Of a DNA stretch of 64,000 bases, positions 38,358 through 47,227 are shown piece after piece. Origin of the DNA: Polycyclovorans sp002706265 (GTDB lineage: Bacteria > Pseudomonadota > Gammaproteobacteria > Nevskiales > Nevskiaceae); NCBI GenBank assembly GCA_963973915.1, contig CAXBBM010000003.1:62001-126000 (forward strand), in the 5' to 3' direction. The notes beneath the pieces are model-generated. The model was not told where the DNA came from and did no database searches. It was given only the letters and a program-made list of their open reading frames with translations. Numbering within the stretch: the first letter of the stretch is position 1; the number at the start of each line of letters is the position of its first letter. Both the position numbers and the translations under genes were made by a program.

Positions 38358-39536
38358 ATGAGCAAAGCCAGTTTTCAATGGGAAGACCCGCTGCTGCTGG
38401 AATCTCAGCTCAGTGACGAAGAGCGCCTGGTGCGCGAAGCCACGCGCGACTACTGCCAGGAGCGCCTGCTGCCGCGGGTGCGTGACGCGCACCGGCATGA
38501 GCATTTCGACCGCGAGATCATGAACGAGATGGGCGCGCTGGGCCTGCTGGGCGCCTCCCTGCACGGCTACGGCTGCCCGGGCGTGAGCCACGTCGCCTAT
38601 GGCCTGATCGCGCGCGAAGTGGAGCGCGTGGACTCCGGTTATCGCTCGGCCATGAGCGTGCAGTCGTCGCTGGTGATGTATCCGATCTACGCCTATGGCA
38701 CCGAGGCACAGAAGCAGAAATACCTGCCGAAACTCGCCAGCGGCGAATGGGTGGGCTGTTTCGGCCTGACCGAGCCGGATCACGGGTCCGATCCCGGCAG
38801 CATGATCACCCGCGCCCGCGCCACCGACGGCGGCTATCTGCTGAGCGGCGCGAAGATGTGGATCACCAACTCGCCGATTGCCGACGTGTTCGTGGTCTGG
38901 GCCAAGGACGACGCCGGGCAGATTCGCGGCTTCGTGCTCGAAAAAGGCATGAAGGGTCTGTCGGCGCCGAAGATCGAGGGCAAGTTCAGCCTGCGTGCCT
39001 CGATCACCGGCGAGATCGTCATGGACTCGGTGTTCGTTCCGCAGGAAAACCTGCTGCCCGAGGTGAGCGGACTCAAGGGGCCGTTCGGCTGCCTCAACAA
39101 GGCGCGCTACGGCATCGCCTGGGGCGCGATGGGTGCGGCGGAGTTCTGCTGGCAGGGCGCACGGGACTACACCCTGGGCCGCAAGCAGTTCGGCCGGCCG
39201 CTCGCGGCCAACCAGCTCATCCAGAAAAAGCTGGCCGACATGCAGACCGAGATCACCCTGGGCCTGCACGCCGCATTGAGGGTGGGACGCCTGATGGACG
39301 AGGGCATGGCCGCGCCGGAAATGATCTCGCTCATCAAGCGCAACAACTGCGGCAAGGCCCTGGACATCGCCCGCGTTGCGCGTGACATGCACGGCGGCAA
39401 CGGCATCTCCGACGAATACCACGTGATTCGCCACGTGCTGAACCTGGAAGCCGTCAATACCTACGAAGGCACGCACGACGTGCATGCGCTGATCCTCGGG
39501 CGGGCGCAGACCGGCATCGCCGCGTTCGGCGGCTGA
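38358..39536 (+). CDS. gcdH: glutaryl-CoA dehydrogenase-like acyl-CoA dehydrogenase
   Basis: A 392-residue enzyme with strong GcdH character: FQWEDPLLLESQLSDEERL near the N terminus, GYGCPGVSHVAYGLIAREVE, MSVQSSLVMYPIYAYG, GLTEPDHGSDPGSM, GAKMWITNSPIADVFVVW and NTYEGTHDVHALILGR with the catalytic Glu (quoted in parts). GcdH oxidises and decarboxylates glutaryl-CoA to crotonyl-CoA. The start MSKASFQW at 38358 is chosen. It converges on the efflux operon. Confidence 0.9.
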   Translation: MSKASFQWEDPLLLESQLSDEERLVREATRDYCQERLLPRVRDAHRHEHFDREIMNEMGALGLLGASLHGYGCPGVSHVAYGLIAREVERVDSGYRSAMSVQSSLVMYPIYAYGTEAQKQKYLPKLASGEWVGCFGLTEPDHGSDPGSMITRARATDGGYLLSGAKMWITNSPIADVFVVWAKDDAGQIRGFVLEKGMKGLSAPKIEGKFSLRASITGEIVMDSVFVPQENLLPEVSGLKGPFGCLNKARYGIAWGAMGAAEFCWQGARDYTLGRKQFGRPLAANQLIQKKLADMQTEITLGLHAALRVGRLMDEGMAAPEMISLIKRNNCGKALDIARVARDMHGGNGISDEYHVIRHVLNLEAVNTYEGTHDVHALILGRAQTGIAAFGG

Positions 39537-39558
39537 GACGCTCTGACCGGCGCTGGGA

Positions 39559-39594
39559 GCGGGGTGGGCGGCGCAAAAGCCTGCCTCACCCCGC
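39559..39594. terminator. hairpin between convergent gcdH and efflux operon
   Basis: GCGGGGTG (39559-39566) pairs with CACCCCGC (39587-39594) around a 20-base loop that can form an inner GGC/GCC helix. It occupies the 82-bp gap between converging genes. No T-tract is present. Confidence 0.45.
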
Positions 39595-39618
39595 AATCGG
39601 CGCCGCCGCAGCGCCCAC

Positions 39619-41205
39619 TCAGCCGTGATATTCGGCGGGCGCGGCCGGGCCGTGGACCTGGGGCGCCCGTCTGGCGATCCAGATCACCGGAATCAGCACG
39701 ATGGCCGCCAGGGCGAGAAACTCGAAGTTGTCCATGAACGCCAGAAAGCTGGCCTGCCGCGTGACCTCGGCGGCCATCACCGCCTGGCTTGTGAGCGGAT
39801 CCCCGAGTGACTGCATGGCCGACATCGTCTCTTGATAGGCCGGATCCAGCGGGCTGATGCGATCGACCAGATGCACCTGGTGTGACTGGGTCTGTCGTGC
39901 CAGAAACGTCGTCATCAGTGAAACGCCGATGCCGCCGCCGAGGTTGCGCGAGAGGTTGAAAATGGCCGACGCATTGCCCAGTTCAGTCGTCGGCAGGCCC
40001 ACATAGGCCAGCCCCGAGATCGGGACGAACAGCAGACCCACGCCCAGCAGCTGGGCCGTGCGCAACCAGATCAACTGATCCTCGGAGACGTTGAGGCTGA
40101 TGCTGCCCATGGCCAGCATGGCCAGCGACAGGGAAAAGAACCCCAGACTCACCAGCAGCCGCTCGTCCACGCGACCGGTGATGCGGCCCACCAGGGGCAT
40201 CATGAAGGCCATCACCAGCGCCGCCGGCGACATCACCAGGCCCGCGCCCAATGCGCTGTAGCCGAGCATTGACTGCATCAGCAGCGGCAGCATCACGGTG
40301 GCGCTCATCAGCGTCCCGTACATCGCCGCGATCATCAGATTGCCGACGGCGAAATTGCGGTTCGCCAGCAGGCGCAGGTTGATGATCGGGTGCGCATGGC
40401 TCAGTTCGCGCCGAATCATGAAGGTGAAACTCAGCACGCAGACCACGACCAGCGTGCGGATCAGATTCGATGCGAGCCAGTCCTCCTGCTGGCCCAGATC
40501 CAGAATCAGTTGCAGCGACCCCATGCTGATCGCGATGAGCGCAAAGCCCCAGGGGTCGAAGCCGCCCCGTTCGGCGGCAGCGCGCTGTCGCGCCTGCTGT
40601 GCGGGCGGGTCATGCAGCAGCCGCGTGCCCAGCATGAACAGCAGCACGCCGACCGGCGCGTTGATCAGGAATATCCAGTGCCAGCTGTATTGATCGGTGA
40701 GAAAGCCGCCCAACGGTGGGCCCAGCGCCGGACCGACAATCACCGCCAGCCCGTAGACCGCGATGGCCATGCCCCGTTTTTCGGGCGGGAAGGCTTCATT
40801 GAGGATGGCCTGGGAGACGGGCTGCAGGGCGCCACCGGCCATGCCTTGCACGACGCGCCCGAGAATCAGCATTTCCAGCGAAGGCGCCAACCCGCAGGCG
40901 ACCGAGGCAAGGGTGAAGATCGCCAGCGATCCGAGGTAGTAGCGCTTGCGGCCGATCCGGTCCGACAGCCAGCCGGTCATGGGCAGGATGATCGCGTTGG
41001 CGACCAGGTAACTGGTCAGCACCCAGGTGGCCTCCTCGCGGCTGGCCGACAGCGACCCGGCAATGTGCAGCAGCGAGACGTTGGCGATGGACATGTCCAG
41101 CACTTCCATGAACGCCGCCATGCCGCAGATGACGGCGATCACGTAGGGCGAACGGACGCGCGTGTTCCCGCTGGCCGGCGTCGCCGTTGCGCCGGCGTCG
41201 CTCAC
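39619..41205 (-). CDS. emrB: MFS drug efflux transporter, EmrB/DHA2 (14-helix) family
   Basis: A 528-residue inner-membrane proton-driven transporter with about 14 hydrophobic segments. Signature sequences are FMEVLDMSIANVSLLHIAGSL, SYLVANAIILPMTGWLSDRIGRK and GRVVQGMAGGALQPVSQAIL (quoted in parts) with RxxQGxGG typical of DHA2. It overlaps the membrane fusion gene by four bases. With that protein and the outer-membrane channel it forms a tripartite pump. Confidence 0.92.
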   Translation of the reverse strand: MSDAGATATPASGNTRVRSPYVIAVICGMAAFMEVLDMSIANVSLLHIAGSLSASREEATWVLTSYLVANAIILPMTGWLSDRIGRKRYYLGSLAIFTLASVACGLAPSLEMLILGRVVQGMAGGALQPVSQAILNEAFPPEKRGMAIAVYGLAVIVGPALGPPLGGFLTDQYSWHWIFLINAPVGVLLFMLGTRLLHDPPAQQARQRAAAERGGFDPWGFALIAISMGSLQLILDLGQQEDWLASNLIRTLVVVCVLSFTFMIRRELSHAHPIINLRLLANRNFAVGNLMIAAMYGTLMSATVMLPLLMQSMLGYSALGAGLVMSPAALVMAFMMPLVGRITGRVDERLLVSLGFFSLSLAMLAMGSISLNVSEDQLIWLRTAQLLGVGLLFVPISGLAYVGLPTTELGNASAIFNLSRNLGGGIGVSLMTTFLARQTQSHQVHLVDRISPLDPAYQETMSAMQSLGDPLTSQAVMAAEVTRQASFLAFMDNFEFLALAAIVLIPVIWIARRAPQVHGPAAPAEYHG

Positions 41206-42308
41206 GGCGGGGCTTCCGCGAGGCGCGCGCCGCCCTGTTCACGCAGGTCCACGCGCGGAATTACGGACATGCCGGGGGCCAGGTGCAGGGCGGGGTCGGG
41301 CGCGGGATCGAACACCAGCTTCACCGGCACGCGCTGCACCACTTTCACGAAATTGCCGCTCGCGTTTTCAGGCGGCAGCAGGCTGAACGCTGAACCCGTG
41401 CCGGCCTGCAGGCTGTCCACCCGGCCGCTGAAATGCCGACCGGGATAGGCGTCCACCTCGATCTCGACGGGCTGGCCGACACGCAGGTCTTCGAGCTGGG
41501 TTTCCTTGAAGTTGGCGACCACCCAAGGCTGGTCGCCGACCAGGGCCAGCACCGGTGTGCCCATCTGTACCTGCGAGCCGGGCAGCACGTTCTTGCGCGT
41601 GACCCGACCGGCGACCGGCGCGGTGACGCGGCAGTAGCGCAGCTGCAACGCGGCCTGGTCGCGCGCCGCCTGGGCCTGGGCCACGGCGGCCTCGGCACTG
41701 GCCAGAGCCGCCTCCTGGGCCGCGATCTGCTGGGCCAGCGTCTGCGCGCCGCGCAGCCCGGCCTGCACGCCCTCGGCCTCGGCCTGCAGCGCCAGATGAC
41801 TGCTGCGGGCCTGTTCCAGCACCTGACGCGGGATTTGGTCCTTGGCGAACAGCGCTTCGTAACGACGTTCGTCGGCGGCGGCCTTTTCGGCCCGGGCGCG
41901 GGCGCTGCGCACCGCCGCGGCCGCCTGGGCAAGTGCGGCGGGGGCGCGTGTGCGGGTCATGTCCAGCTCGGCGCGGGCCACCTGCACCCGCGCCTCTGCA
42001 GCGGCCAGGTCGGCGCTGACCTGCCGCAGGCGCGCCTCGTGATCGGCGGGATCCAGTTCAAACAGCAGTGCCCCGGCCTCGACCCTCTGGTTGTCGGTGA
42101 CCGGCACCCTGACCACCGTTCCGGAAATGCGGGGCGCGATCATGGTGATGTTGGCCTGGATGTAGGCATCGTCGGTCGACGTGTGGCCACGGTTCATCCA
42201 CCAGAACAGGCCCAGCCCCAGTGCCACCAGGGCCACTGCCAGCAGCCATGGCCATCGGCGCGGCGCCGCAGCGGCGGTGGGGGCATCGGCAGGCTGGGGC
42301 GTGTTCAT
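41202..42308 (-). CDS. emrA: EmrA/HlyD-type membrane fusion protein
   Basis: A 368-residue periplasmic adaptor: short cytosolic N terminus, one helix (WLLAVALVALGLGLFWWM), a lipoyl half (TDDAYIQANITMIAPRISG), an Ala-rich coiled-coil hairpin (about residues 85-215) and VTAPVAGRVTRKNVLPGSQV. The start MNTPQPADA at 42308 is chosen; it lies 32 bp after the channel gene. Pairs with the EmrB-type transporter. Confidence 0.9.
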   Translation of the reverse strand: MNTPQPADAPTAAAAPRRWPWLLAVALVALGLGLFWWMNRGHTSTDDAYIQANITMIAPRISGTVVRVPVTDNQRVEAGALLFELDPADHEARLRQVSADLAAAEARVQVARAELDMTRTRAPAALAQAAAAVRSARARAEKAAADERRYEALFAKDQIPRQVLEQARSSHLALQAEAEGVQAGLRGAQTLAQQIAAQEAALASAEAAVAQAQAARDQAALQLRYCRVTAPVAGRVTRKNVLPGSQVQMGTPVLALVGDQPWVVANFKETQLEDLRVGQPVEIEVDAYPGRHFSGRVDSLQAGTGSAFSLLPPENASGNFVKVVQRVPVKLVFDPAPDPALHLAPGMSVIPRVDLREQGGARLAEAPP

Positions 42309-42340
42309 CGTCAGGTTCTCGGCAGAATCGGTGTGGGGGC

Positions 42341-43696
42341 TCACAGGCCGAAGCCGGATGCGTGTCCGGTGGCGGCGGCAAGGTTCAGCCGGGCCTGTTG
42401 CTGGGCGGCTTGTGCATTCACGAGCTGGCTGCGGGCACGGGCAAGGTTGGCCTGGGCGGCGACCACATCAAGGTTGTCGGCCACGCCGTGCCGGAAGCGA
42501 TCGCGCGCAGAGGCCAGCTCGCGCTGCGCCAGTTCCAGTGCGGCGTGCGCCGCGCGCGCCTGTTCGGCCGTGTTGCCCACGGTGACCACGGCAAGCAGCA
42601 CGTCTTCCTCGACCTGACGTTGCAGGGCGGCCAGTTGCAGTCGCTGTTGCTCGATGCGCAGTTCGGACGCGGCCCTGTCAGCCTGCAGGGCGCCGCCGGC
42701 GTAGATCGGCAGACTGAGCTGAGCGCCGATGCGATAGGTGTCCTGCTGGTCCCAGCGATCGGTCGTGGTGGACAGGCCATAGTCGGCGACCAGCGACAGC
42801 GTCGGCAGGCGGCGGCGGCTGGCCTGCGCGTACCGCGCCTCGGCTTCGGCCATCGTGGCGTCGAGCAGCGCAAACTCGGGCCGGTCACGTCGTGCCTGCG
42901 TCAGGGCGGCTTCCGGCCCCGGCGTCTCGTCCCCCTCGGGGGCTTCAAGCGCGCCCTGTAGCGTCAGTGGCGCGGGGTCCAGCGGCAGTTCGCTGAGACC
43001 CTGCAGCCGCAACTGCGAACGCGCCAGCAGGGTCTGCGCTTCCGACCGTGTGTAGCGGGATTGCGCCACTGCCGTTTGCGCGCGGAGGACGTCCACGCCG
43101 GATGCGACGCCCGCTGCGTGCTGGTCGTGCGCCAGCGTGTCCAGTTCCATGGCCAGGTCCAGGTCGGCCTCGGTGCTGGCCAGATTCTCGCGAGCGGCCA
43201 GGGCGCGGATGAATGCGAGGGCGACTTCAGAGGCCAGGCGTTCACGATCGAGATCGGCCCGCGCCTGCGCGGCGCGTACCGCCGCGTCCGCTGCCGAGCC
43301 GGCGCTGATCTGGGCCAGGTCGATCACCGCCTGCGACAGGCGCAGCCGTGCGTCGAACACGCCGAACGGCCCGATCAGCGAAGGCAGACCCGGAAACTCC
43401 AGTCCCAGCGTGTCGGGATTGACGGTTTCGCGGGTCGCGGTCGCCCCCGCGCTCAGGTGGGGGCGCAATGCGGCATCCGTCGCGACCGCCCTTTGCCGCG
43501 CGACGGCCACCTCGCGGTCTGCCACGCGGGGGCCGGCGGCGCAGCGCTGGGCCCGTTCGATCAAGGTTTGCAGCGTGAGCCCTTCGGCGGCGGGCAGATC
43601 GGAACAGGGGGTCTGGGCACGCGCCGCACCCAACGCCATCGACCCGGCCATCGCCAGGATGATGCCGACGCGGGCCAGCGATAAATGATCATTCAT
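42341..43696 (-). CDS. TolC-family outer-membrane efflux channel
   Basis: A 451-residue outer-membrane efflux protein with a signal peptide (MALGAARA-QTP) and two OEP repeats rich in Ala and Gln coiled coil. Family motifs include LRLSQAVIDLAQISAG and YRIGAQLSLPIYAGGAL. It lacks an obvious lipobox at the cleavage site, so it is TolC-like rather than a lipoprotein NodT type. The start at 43696 overlaps the end of the MarR gene by 8 bp. Confidence 0.88.
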   Translation of the reverse strand: MNDHLSLARVGIILAMAGSMALGAARAQTPCSDLPAAEGLTLQTLIERAQRCAAGPRVADREVAVARQRAVATDAALRPHLSAGATATRETVNPDTLGLEFPGLPSLIGPFGVFDARLRLSQAVIDLAQISAGSAADAAVRAAQARADLDRERLASEVALAFIRALAARENLASTEADLDLAMELDTLAHDQHAAGVASGVDVLRAQTAVAQSRYTRSEAQTLLARSQLRLQGLSELPLDPAPLTLQGALEAPEGDETPGPEAALTQARRDRPEFALLDATMAEAEARYAQASRRRLPTLSLVADYGLSTTTDRWDQQDTYRIGAQLSLPIYAGGALQADRAASELRIEQQRLQLAALQRQVEEDVLLAVVTVGNTAEQARAAHAALELAQRELASARDRFRHGVADNLDVVAAQANLARARSQLVNAQAAQQQARLNLAAATGHASGFGL

Positions 43697-44204
43697 GCTG
43701 ATTATTCGGGTTGTTCGGAGTGGTCGCGTGCTGCACCAGTCGAACCAGCAATTCCTGCAACAGCGCGCGCTCACCGGGGCTCAGCGGTTCGAGAAATCGT
43801 GCCTCCTCGTCTTCCAGCGCCGGCTGAAGCCGGGCAATCCAGCGCTCGCCCTGGGGCGTGAGGCTCAGGGTGTTGGCCCGGCGATCGGTGGCTGAACGCT
43901 TGCGCGACACCAGCGCCCGCCGTTCAAGGTCGTCCGCCATCTTCATGGTGGTCGTCCGGTCAGTGCCCAGCAGGGCCGAGATTTGCGCCTGACTCAAGCC
44001 GGGGCGCTGCAGCAGCAGGCGGACCAGGGCGAAATGCCGCGCTTGCAGTCCCGACGGCTGGATGACCGCGTCCAGGCCACGAATCAGCTCGAGTCGCGCC
44101 CGCGCCAGGACGAATCCCAGGTGATCACAGAATTCTTCCGGGATGGGATTCGAGAGGTCGTCGGCAGGGGCGCATGCGGTGCGGGGCCGAATCCGGGTGG
44201 GCAT
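43689..44204 (-). CDS. MarR-family regulator of the efflux operon
   Basis: A 171-residue winged-helix regulator: LSQAQISALLGTDRTTTMKMADDLERRALV is the DNA-binding region (quoted in parts below 20 elsewhere), followed by the wing KRSATDRRANTLSLTPQGER. First gene of a four-gene operon MarR-TolC-EmrA-EmrB, the layout of autoregulated multidrug pumps such as those relieved by phenolic ligands. The effector here is unknown. Confidence 0.9.
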   Translation of the reverse strand: MPTRIRPRTACAPADDLSNPIPEEFCDHLGFVLARARLELIRGLDAVIQPSGLQARHFALVRLLLQRPGLSQAQISALLGTDRTTTMKMADDLERRALVSRKRSATDRRANTLSLTPQGERWIARLQPALEDEEARFLEPLSPGERALLQELLVRLVQHATTPNNPNNQHE

Positions 44205-44231
44205 CGAAGGGTAGGGGCAGCGAAAGAATGC

Positions 44232-44244
44232 TCAGTATTGCTGA
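44232..44244 (-). promoter_or_regulatory. possible MarR operator
   Basis: TCAG-TATTG-CTGA is an inverted repeat 27 bp before the MarR start in an AT-rich patch, where the operon promoter is expected. MarR proteins usually bind such short dyads on their own promoters. The arms are only four bases, so this is tentative. The remaining spacer up to 44422 holds nothing else I can support. Confidence 0.3.
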
Positions 44245-44422
44245 TTAAAAGAACGCCGTCCATGCCTCAGAACACCTGCGCACATGGCCTGCCGCTAGTG
44301 GGTCGCTCAGGTGGCTGCGGCGGCGCGTTCTCGGGCGGGTGGCGGCCACGCTGAAGCCCGCCGCCTCCAGTGCCAAGACGGCTGTGCTTTCCACTTAGGT
44401 TCGGCTCAGTGCAGCCCGTCGG

Positions 44423-45067
44423 TCAGGCGTCGGTCACGGTCGTCGGCACCGGCGGCAGGGCGCTGTCGATCATGTGATCGATGAAGCGGACCACGGACGC
44501 TTGATCGACGCTCGCGAAGCGCATCATCACGATCATGTGGGCCTGGCCGACGAGAATGCGCGCGGCATCGCCGGAAATGACCGCCGGGCAGATCGAGCCG
44601 GCGGTACGGCCCGCTTCGATCATCTGCTCGAACATGTCGATGATGCGTTCCTGCACCTCGACGTAATGCAGCCAGACGCCCTCGCGGACCGAGGTGCTCC
44701 AGTCCAGCCAGACCCGCATGTGCTGTGGTTGCGCGTCAACGCAGGCCTGGAAGGCGTGAAATATGTCGAGCACACGGCTGCGCACATCGGCGGCGGTGGC
44801 CCCGACTGCCATGACCGCATACAGAAATTGTTCGATCTCCCTCAGCACGGCATCAAGCAGGCGTTCGCGGGTGGGGAAATACTCGAAAACGGTGGCCACC
44901 GACACCGCTGCAAGGCGTGCAACGTCGGCGTGACCGGCCCTGGCGGTGCCGCGCTCGGCGAACGCGGTGATGGCGCAGTCGAGCAACTGGCGCTTGCGCG
45001 CCTCGCGGTCCATGCGCCGGCGCGGCGGCTTGTCTGCAGGACGTGTTGTCGGGGCGGATTTGTTCAT
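44423..45067 (-). CDS. TetR-family regulator divergent from CuMMO operon 2
   Basis: A 214-residue TetR-type repressor. The N-terminal helix-turn-helix reads RQLLDCAITAFAERGTARAG then VARLAAVSVATVFEYFPTRE, with the FEYF(P)TRE helix-3 end typical of the family. The C-terminal ligand domain (residues 85-205) includes HMRVWLDWSTSVREGVWLHY, similar to BetI-like members. The start MNKSAPTTR at 45067 is chosen. A dyad operator at 45185-45200 lies between it and the divergent CuMMO operon and recurs at CYP153, so it is the leading candidate regulator for both. Confidence 0.88.
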   Translation of the reverse strand: MNKSAPTTRPADKPPRRRMDREARKRQLLDCAITAFAERGTARAGHADVARLAAVSVATVFEYFPTRERLLDAVLREIEQFLYAVMAVGATAADVRSRVLDIFHAFQACVDAQPQHMRVWLDWSTSVREGVWLHYVEVQERIIDMFEQMIEAGRTAGSICPAVISGDAARILVGQAHMIVMMRFASVDQASVVRFIDHMIDSALPPVPTTVTDA

Positions 45068-45184
45068 CGCGCGAAAGATAGCAGCGCCGGGGGCTCCCGT
45101 CCTGCCGCGCGCTGCGCGCATGTCGGTCGCGTCGGGCCGTGAACAGGGCAGTTGCGTGGACCAGCGCCATTCGTCGGCGCGATG

Positions 45185-45213
45185 TTGACAACTCTATCAA
45201 TTTGGTTTCTAGT
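45185..45213 (+). promoter_or_regulatory. CuMMO operon 2 promoter with dyad operator
   Basis: TTGACA at 45185-45190 is a consensus -35, with TCTAGT 17 bp downstream (45208-45213) as a weak -10. The dyad TTGACA-ACTC-TATCAA (45185-45200) covers the -35 and has the same arms and spacing as TTGATA-TAAG-TATCAA on the CYP153 promoter. It lies 117 bp from the TetR start and 231 bp from the C-subunit start. A small CCCCG-ATCA-CGGGG hairpin (45226-45239) follows in the leader. Confidence 0.55.
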
Positions 45214-45261
45214 CCAGTCCATAGACCCCGATCACGGGGCTCGCGGTGAGGAGACAAAAAG

Positions 45262-45417
45262 ATGAAATCAATCGATCGATCGGCCCGTTTGTCGGCACGG
45301 ATCGCGCGCCGCGTCGAAGCGGTTGCACCTCGCCCTCGCTTCAGCTCAGTTGTGTGTCCGGCGCGCGACGTCGGCCCGGTGTGCCCGGCCGGTTTCGGCC
45401 CGTTTTTAACCCGTTGA
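45262..45417 (+). CDS. possible 51-residue leader peptide before CuMMO operon 2
   Basis: A short open frame beginning MKSIDRSARLSARIARR with a good ribosome site (GAGGAG, 8 bp before the ATG). It ends in tandem TGA stops 14 bp before the C-subunit ATG, close to that gene's own GAGGAG. The peptide is Arg-rich with two cysteines (VVCP, VCPAG). It could be translated and influence downstream initiation or attenuation, but frames of this length also arise by chance at this GC content. No homologue is recognised. Confidence 0.35.
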   Translation: MKSIDRSARLSARIARRVEAVAPRPRFSSVVCPARDVGPVCPAGFGPFLTR

Positions 45418-45431
45418 TGAGGAGAACCACC

Positions 45432-46226
45432 ATGTCGATCCAAGCGTCGTCAATCCCTTCCGCCCGGGTGCCCAGTACGCCCAAGGCGGAGAAGATGTTC
45501 AACCTAGGGCCCGTTGCCATCGGCTGGGGGCTGTTGCTCGCAATCTACGCCGGGTTTCGCCTTTACCAGGGCGCGTTCTCGTTCGAGTACGGACTGGATG
45601 CCACCTCGCCGGAATTTGCGACCTACTGGCTCACCTTGTTCCAGATCGAGGTGCCGCTGATCTTCGGCAGCGGCCTGTGCATCTGGTTGTACCTGTGGTT
45701 CACCCGCGACCGCGACATGGACAACATGAGCGGTGAGACCGAGCTGAAGCGTTACTTCGGTCTGCTGGCCTGGTTCATGATGTACACCTTCTCGTTTCTG
45801 TGGATCGCCAGCTTCTTCGGTGAAGGCGACGCCACCTGGCACCAGACGGTGATCCGCGATACCGCGCTCACGCCCAGTCACATCGTGGTGTTCTACGCCT
45901 GCGTGCCGATGTACATCGTGTTCGGCGTCAGCAGCCTGCTGTATGCGACCACGCGCATTCCCGCGTTCGCACGGGGCTATTCGCTGCCTCTGATCATGGC
46001 GGTGCTTGGCCCCGGCCTGATTCTGCCCAACCTCGGCTTCAACGAATGGGGCCATGCGTTCTGGATGACCGAAGAAATCTTCAGCCATCCCCTGCACTGG
46101 GGCTTCCCGATTCTGGGCTGGACCGGCCTTGCCCTGGGCGGTTTGTTCATCCAGGTGATCGGCCGCATGGCCGTGTTGTTCAAGGAAGTCGGCGGTCCGC
46201 CGGCAGAAGACGCAGACCTGGCCTGA
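45432..46226 (+). CDS. pmoC: copper membrane monooxygenase subunit C (operon 2)
   Basis: A 264-residue PmoC/AmoC-family membrane protein, the same length as the operon 1 copy. The metal-site residues Asp133, His137 and His150 (DATWHQTVIRDT then PSHIV) are conserved. FGFNEWGHAFWM-type and HPLHWGFPILGW motifs match the family (LGFNEWGHAF is the exact reading). ATG 45432 is chosen because GAGGAG lies 9 bp upstream; the open frame begins earlier but overlaps the leader region. About 364 bp separate it from the TetR gene. Confidence 0.95.
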   Translation: MSIQASSIPSARVPSTPKAEKMFNLGPVAIGWGLLLAIYAGFRLYQGAFSFEYGLDATSPEFATYWLTLFQIEVPLIFGSGLCIWLYLWFTRDRDMDNMSGETELKRYFGLLAWFMMYTFSFLWIASFFGEGDATWHQTVIRDTALTPSHIVVFYACVPMYIVFGVSSLLYATTRIPAFARGYSLPLIMAVLGPGLILPNLGFNEWGHAFWMTEEIFSHPLHWGFPILGWTGLALGGLFIQVIGRMAVLFKEVGGPPAEDADLA

Positions 46227-46250
46227 GTCGCCAAGGTGCAGCACGGCGCC

Positions 46251-46272
46251 CGACCCCCGGCTGCGGGGGTCG
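46251..46272 (+). promoter_or_regulatory. strong hairpin in the C-A intercistronic leader (operon 2)
   Basis: CGACCCCCG (46251-46259) and CGGGGGTCG (46264-46272) form a perfect nine-base stem with a GCTG loop, 24 bp after the C-subunit stop. It has no T-tract. The position is nearly the same as that of the unrelated-sequence hairpin after the operon 1 C gene, suggesting a shared function in C-gene transcript stability or stoichiometry. Confidence 0.6.
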
Positions 46273-46387
46273 CGAGGCCTGATGACAAAAACGCTGTCGT
46301 CCAGCAGGGATCCGAGTCCGGCGCCGCGCCCAGCGCGCCGGCCGGCAAGAGTCTGGACAGACATAGAAGAATTCGAGGAGGGTGCCC

Positions 46388-47227
46388 ATGACTGAAAATG
46401 ACCGTGCGATTCTGAAAGTGTCCGAGCTGTCGCCCCAGGCGATCGGCTGGTCGCGAACGCTGGACCTGTTGATCATCGTTGTCGCCGCCTTCCTGATCTG
46501 GTCGGTGTCGCACATCAGTTTCCTGCTGCTCGGGGGCGACTGGGATTTCTTCATCGACTGGAAGGATCGCCAGTATTGGATCCTCATCATCCCGATCACC
46601 ACCATCATCATGGCGGCCTCGTTCCAGGCCATATTCTGGAATCTGTTCCGTCTCCCGATCGGCGCCACGGCAAGCCTGCTGCTGCTGTTGCTCGGCACCT
46701 GGATCGTGCGTTACCACAGCTGGGAGGGGCTGGCCTATTTCCCCATCAGCCTGGTGGTGCCCGGAACCTGCCTCATGGGCGCGCTGGTGCTCGACGCCAT
46801 TCTGGTGCTGTCGCGCAGCTGGCTGGTGACCGGCATGTTCGGCGCAACGCTGTACGGCCTGCTGTTCTATCCCGCCAACTGGACGTACATGGCCGGCTAT
46901 TTCCAGCCGGTGATGAACATGGGCGACATGACCTCGGTCGCGGACCTGATCGGCTACGTCTTTCCGCGTGCCGGAACCCCCGAATACATCCGCATCATCG
47001 AGCGCGGCACCCTGCGCACCTTCGGTGACACGCCGACCTGGGTGTCGGCGTTCTTCGCCGCGTTCGTGTGCATCTTTTTGTATTACCTGTTCTGGGGTCT
47101 CGGTGTGCTGGCCTGCAATGCACGCTTTTTCCCGGTGGGCGAGCGCTTCAAGTCCCTCTACGGCGCCAAGGGCGCCAAGGACCAGACCGCCGGTGGCCCG
47201 GTCACCCAGCCAGGAGCCTCATCATGA
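46388..47227 (+). CDS. pmoA: copper membrane monooxygenase subunit A (operon 2)
   Basis: A 279-residue PmoA/AmoA-family membrane protein. It has GGDWDFFIDWKDRQYWIL and the C-terminal TPEYIRIIERGTLRTFG. Compared with operon 1 the A189-type motif reads GDWDFF rather than GDWDYW, and it has a longer polar C-terminal tail. ATG 46388 is preferred to the GTG six bases upstream because it is correctly spaced from GAGGAGG. It overlaps the B gene by four bases (ATGA). Confidence 0.95.
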   Translation: MTENDRAILKVSELSPQAIGWSRTLDLLIIVVAAFLIWSVSHISFLLLGGDWDFFIDWKDRQYWILIIPITTIIMAASFQAIFWNLFRLPIGATASLLLLLLGTWIVRYHSWEGLAYFPISLVVPGTCLMGALVLDAILVLSRSWLVTGMFGATLYGLLFYPANWTYMAGYFQPVMNMGDMTSVADLIGYVFPRAGTPEYIRIIERGTLRTFGDTPTWVSAFFAAFVCIFLYYLFWGLGVLACNARFFPVGERFKSLYGAKGAKDQTAGGPVTQPGASS

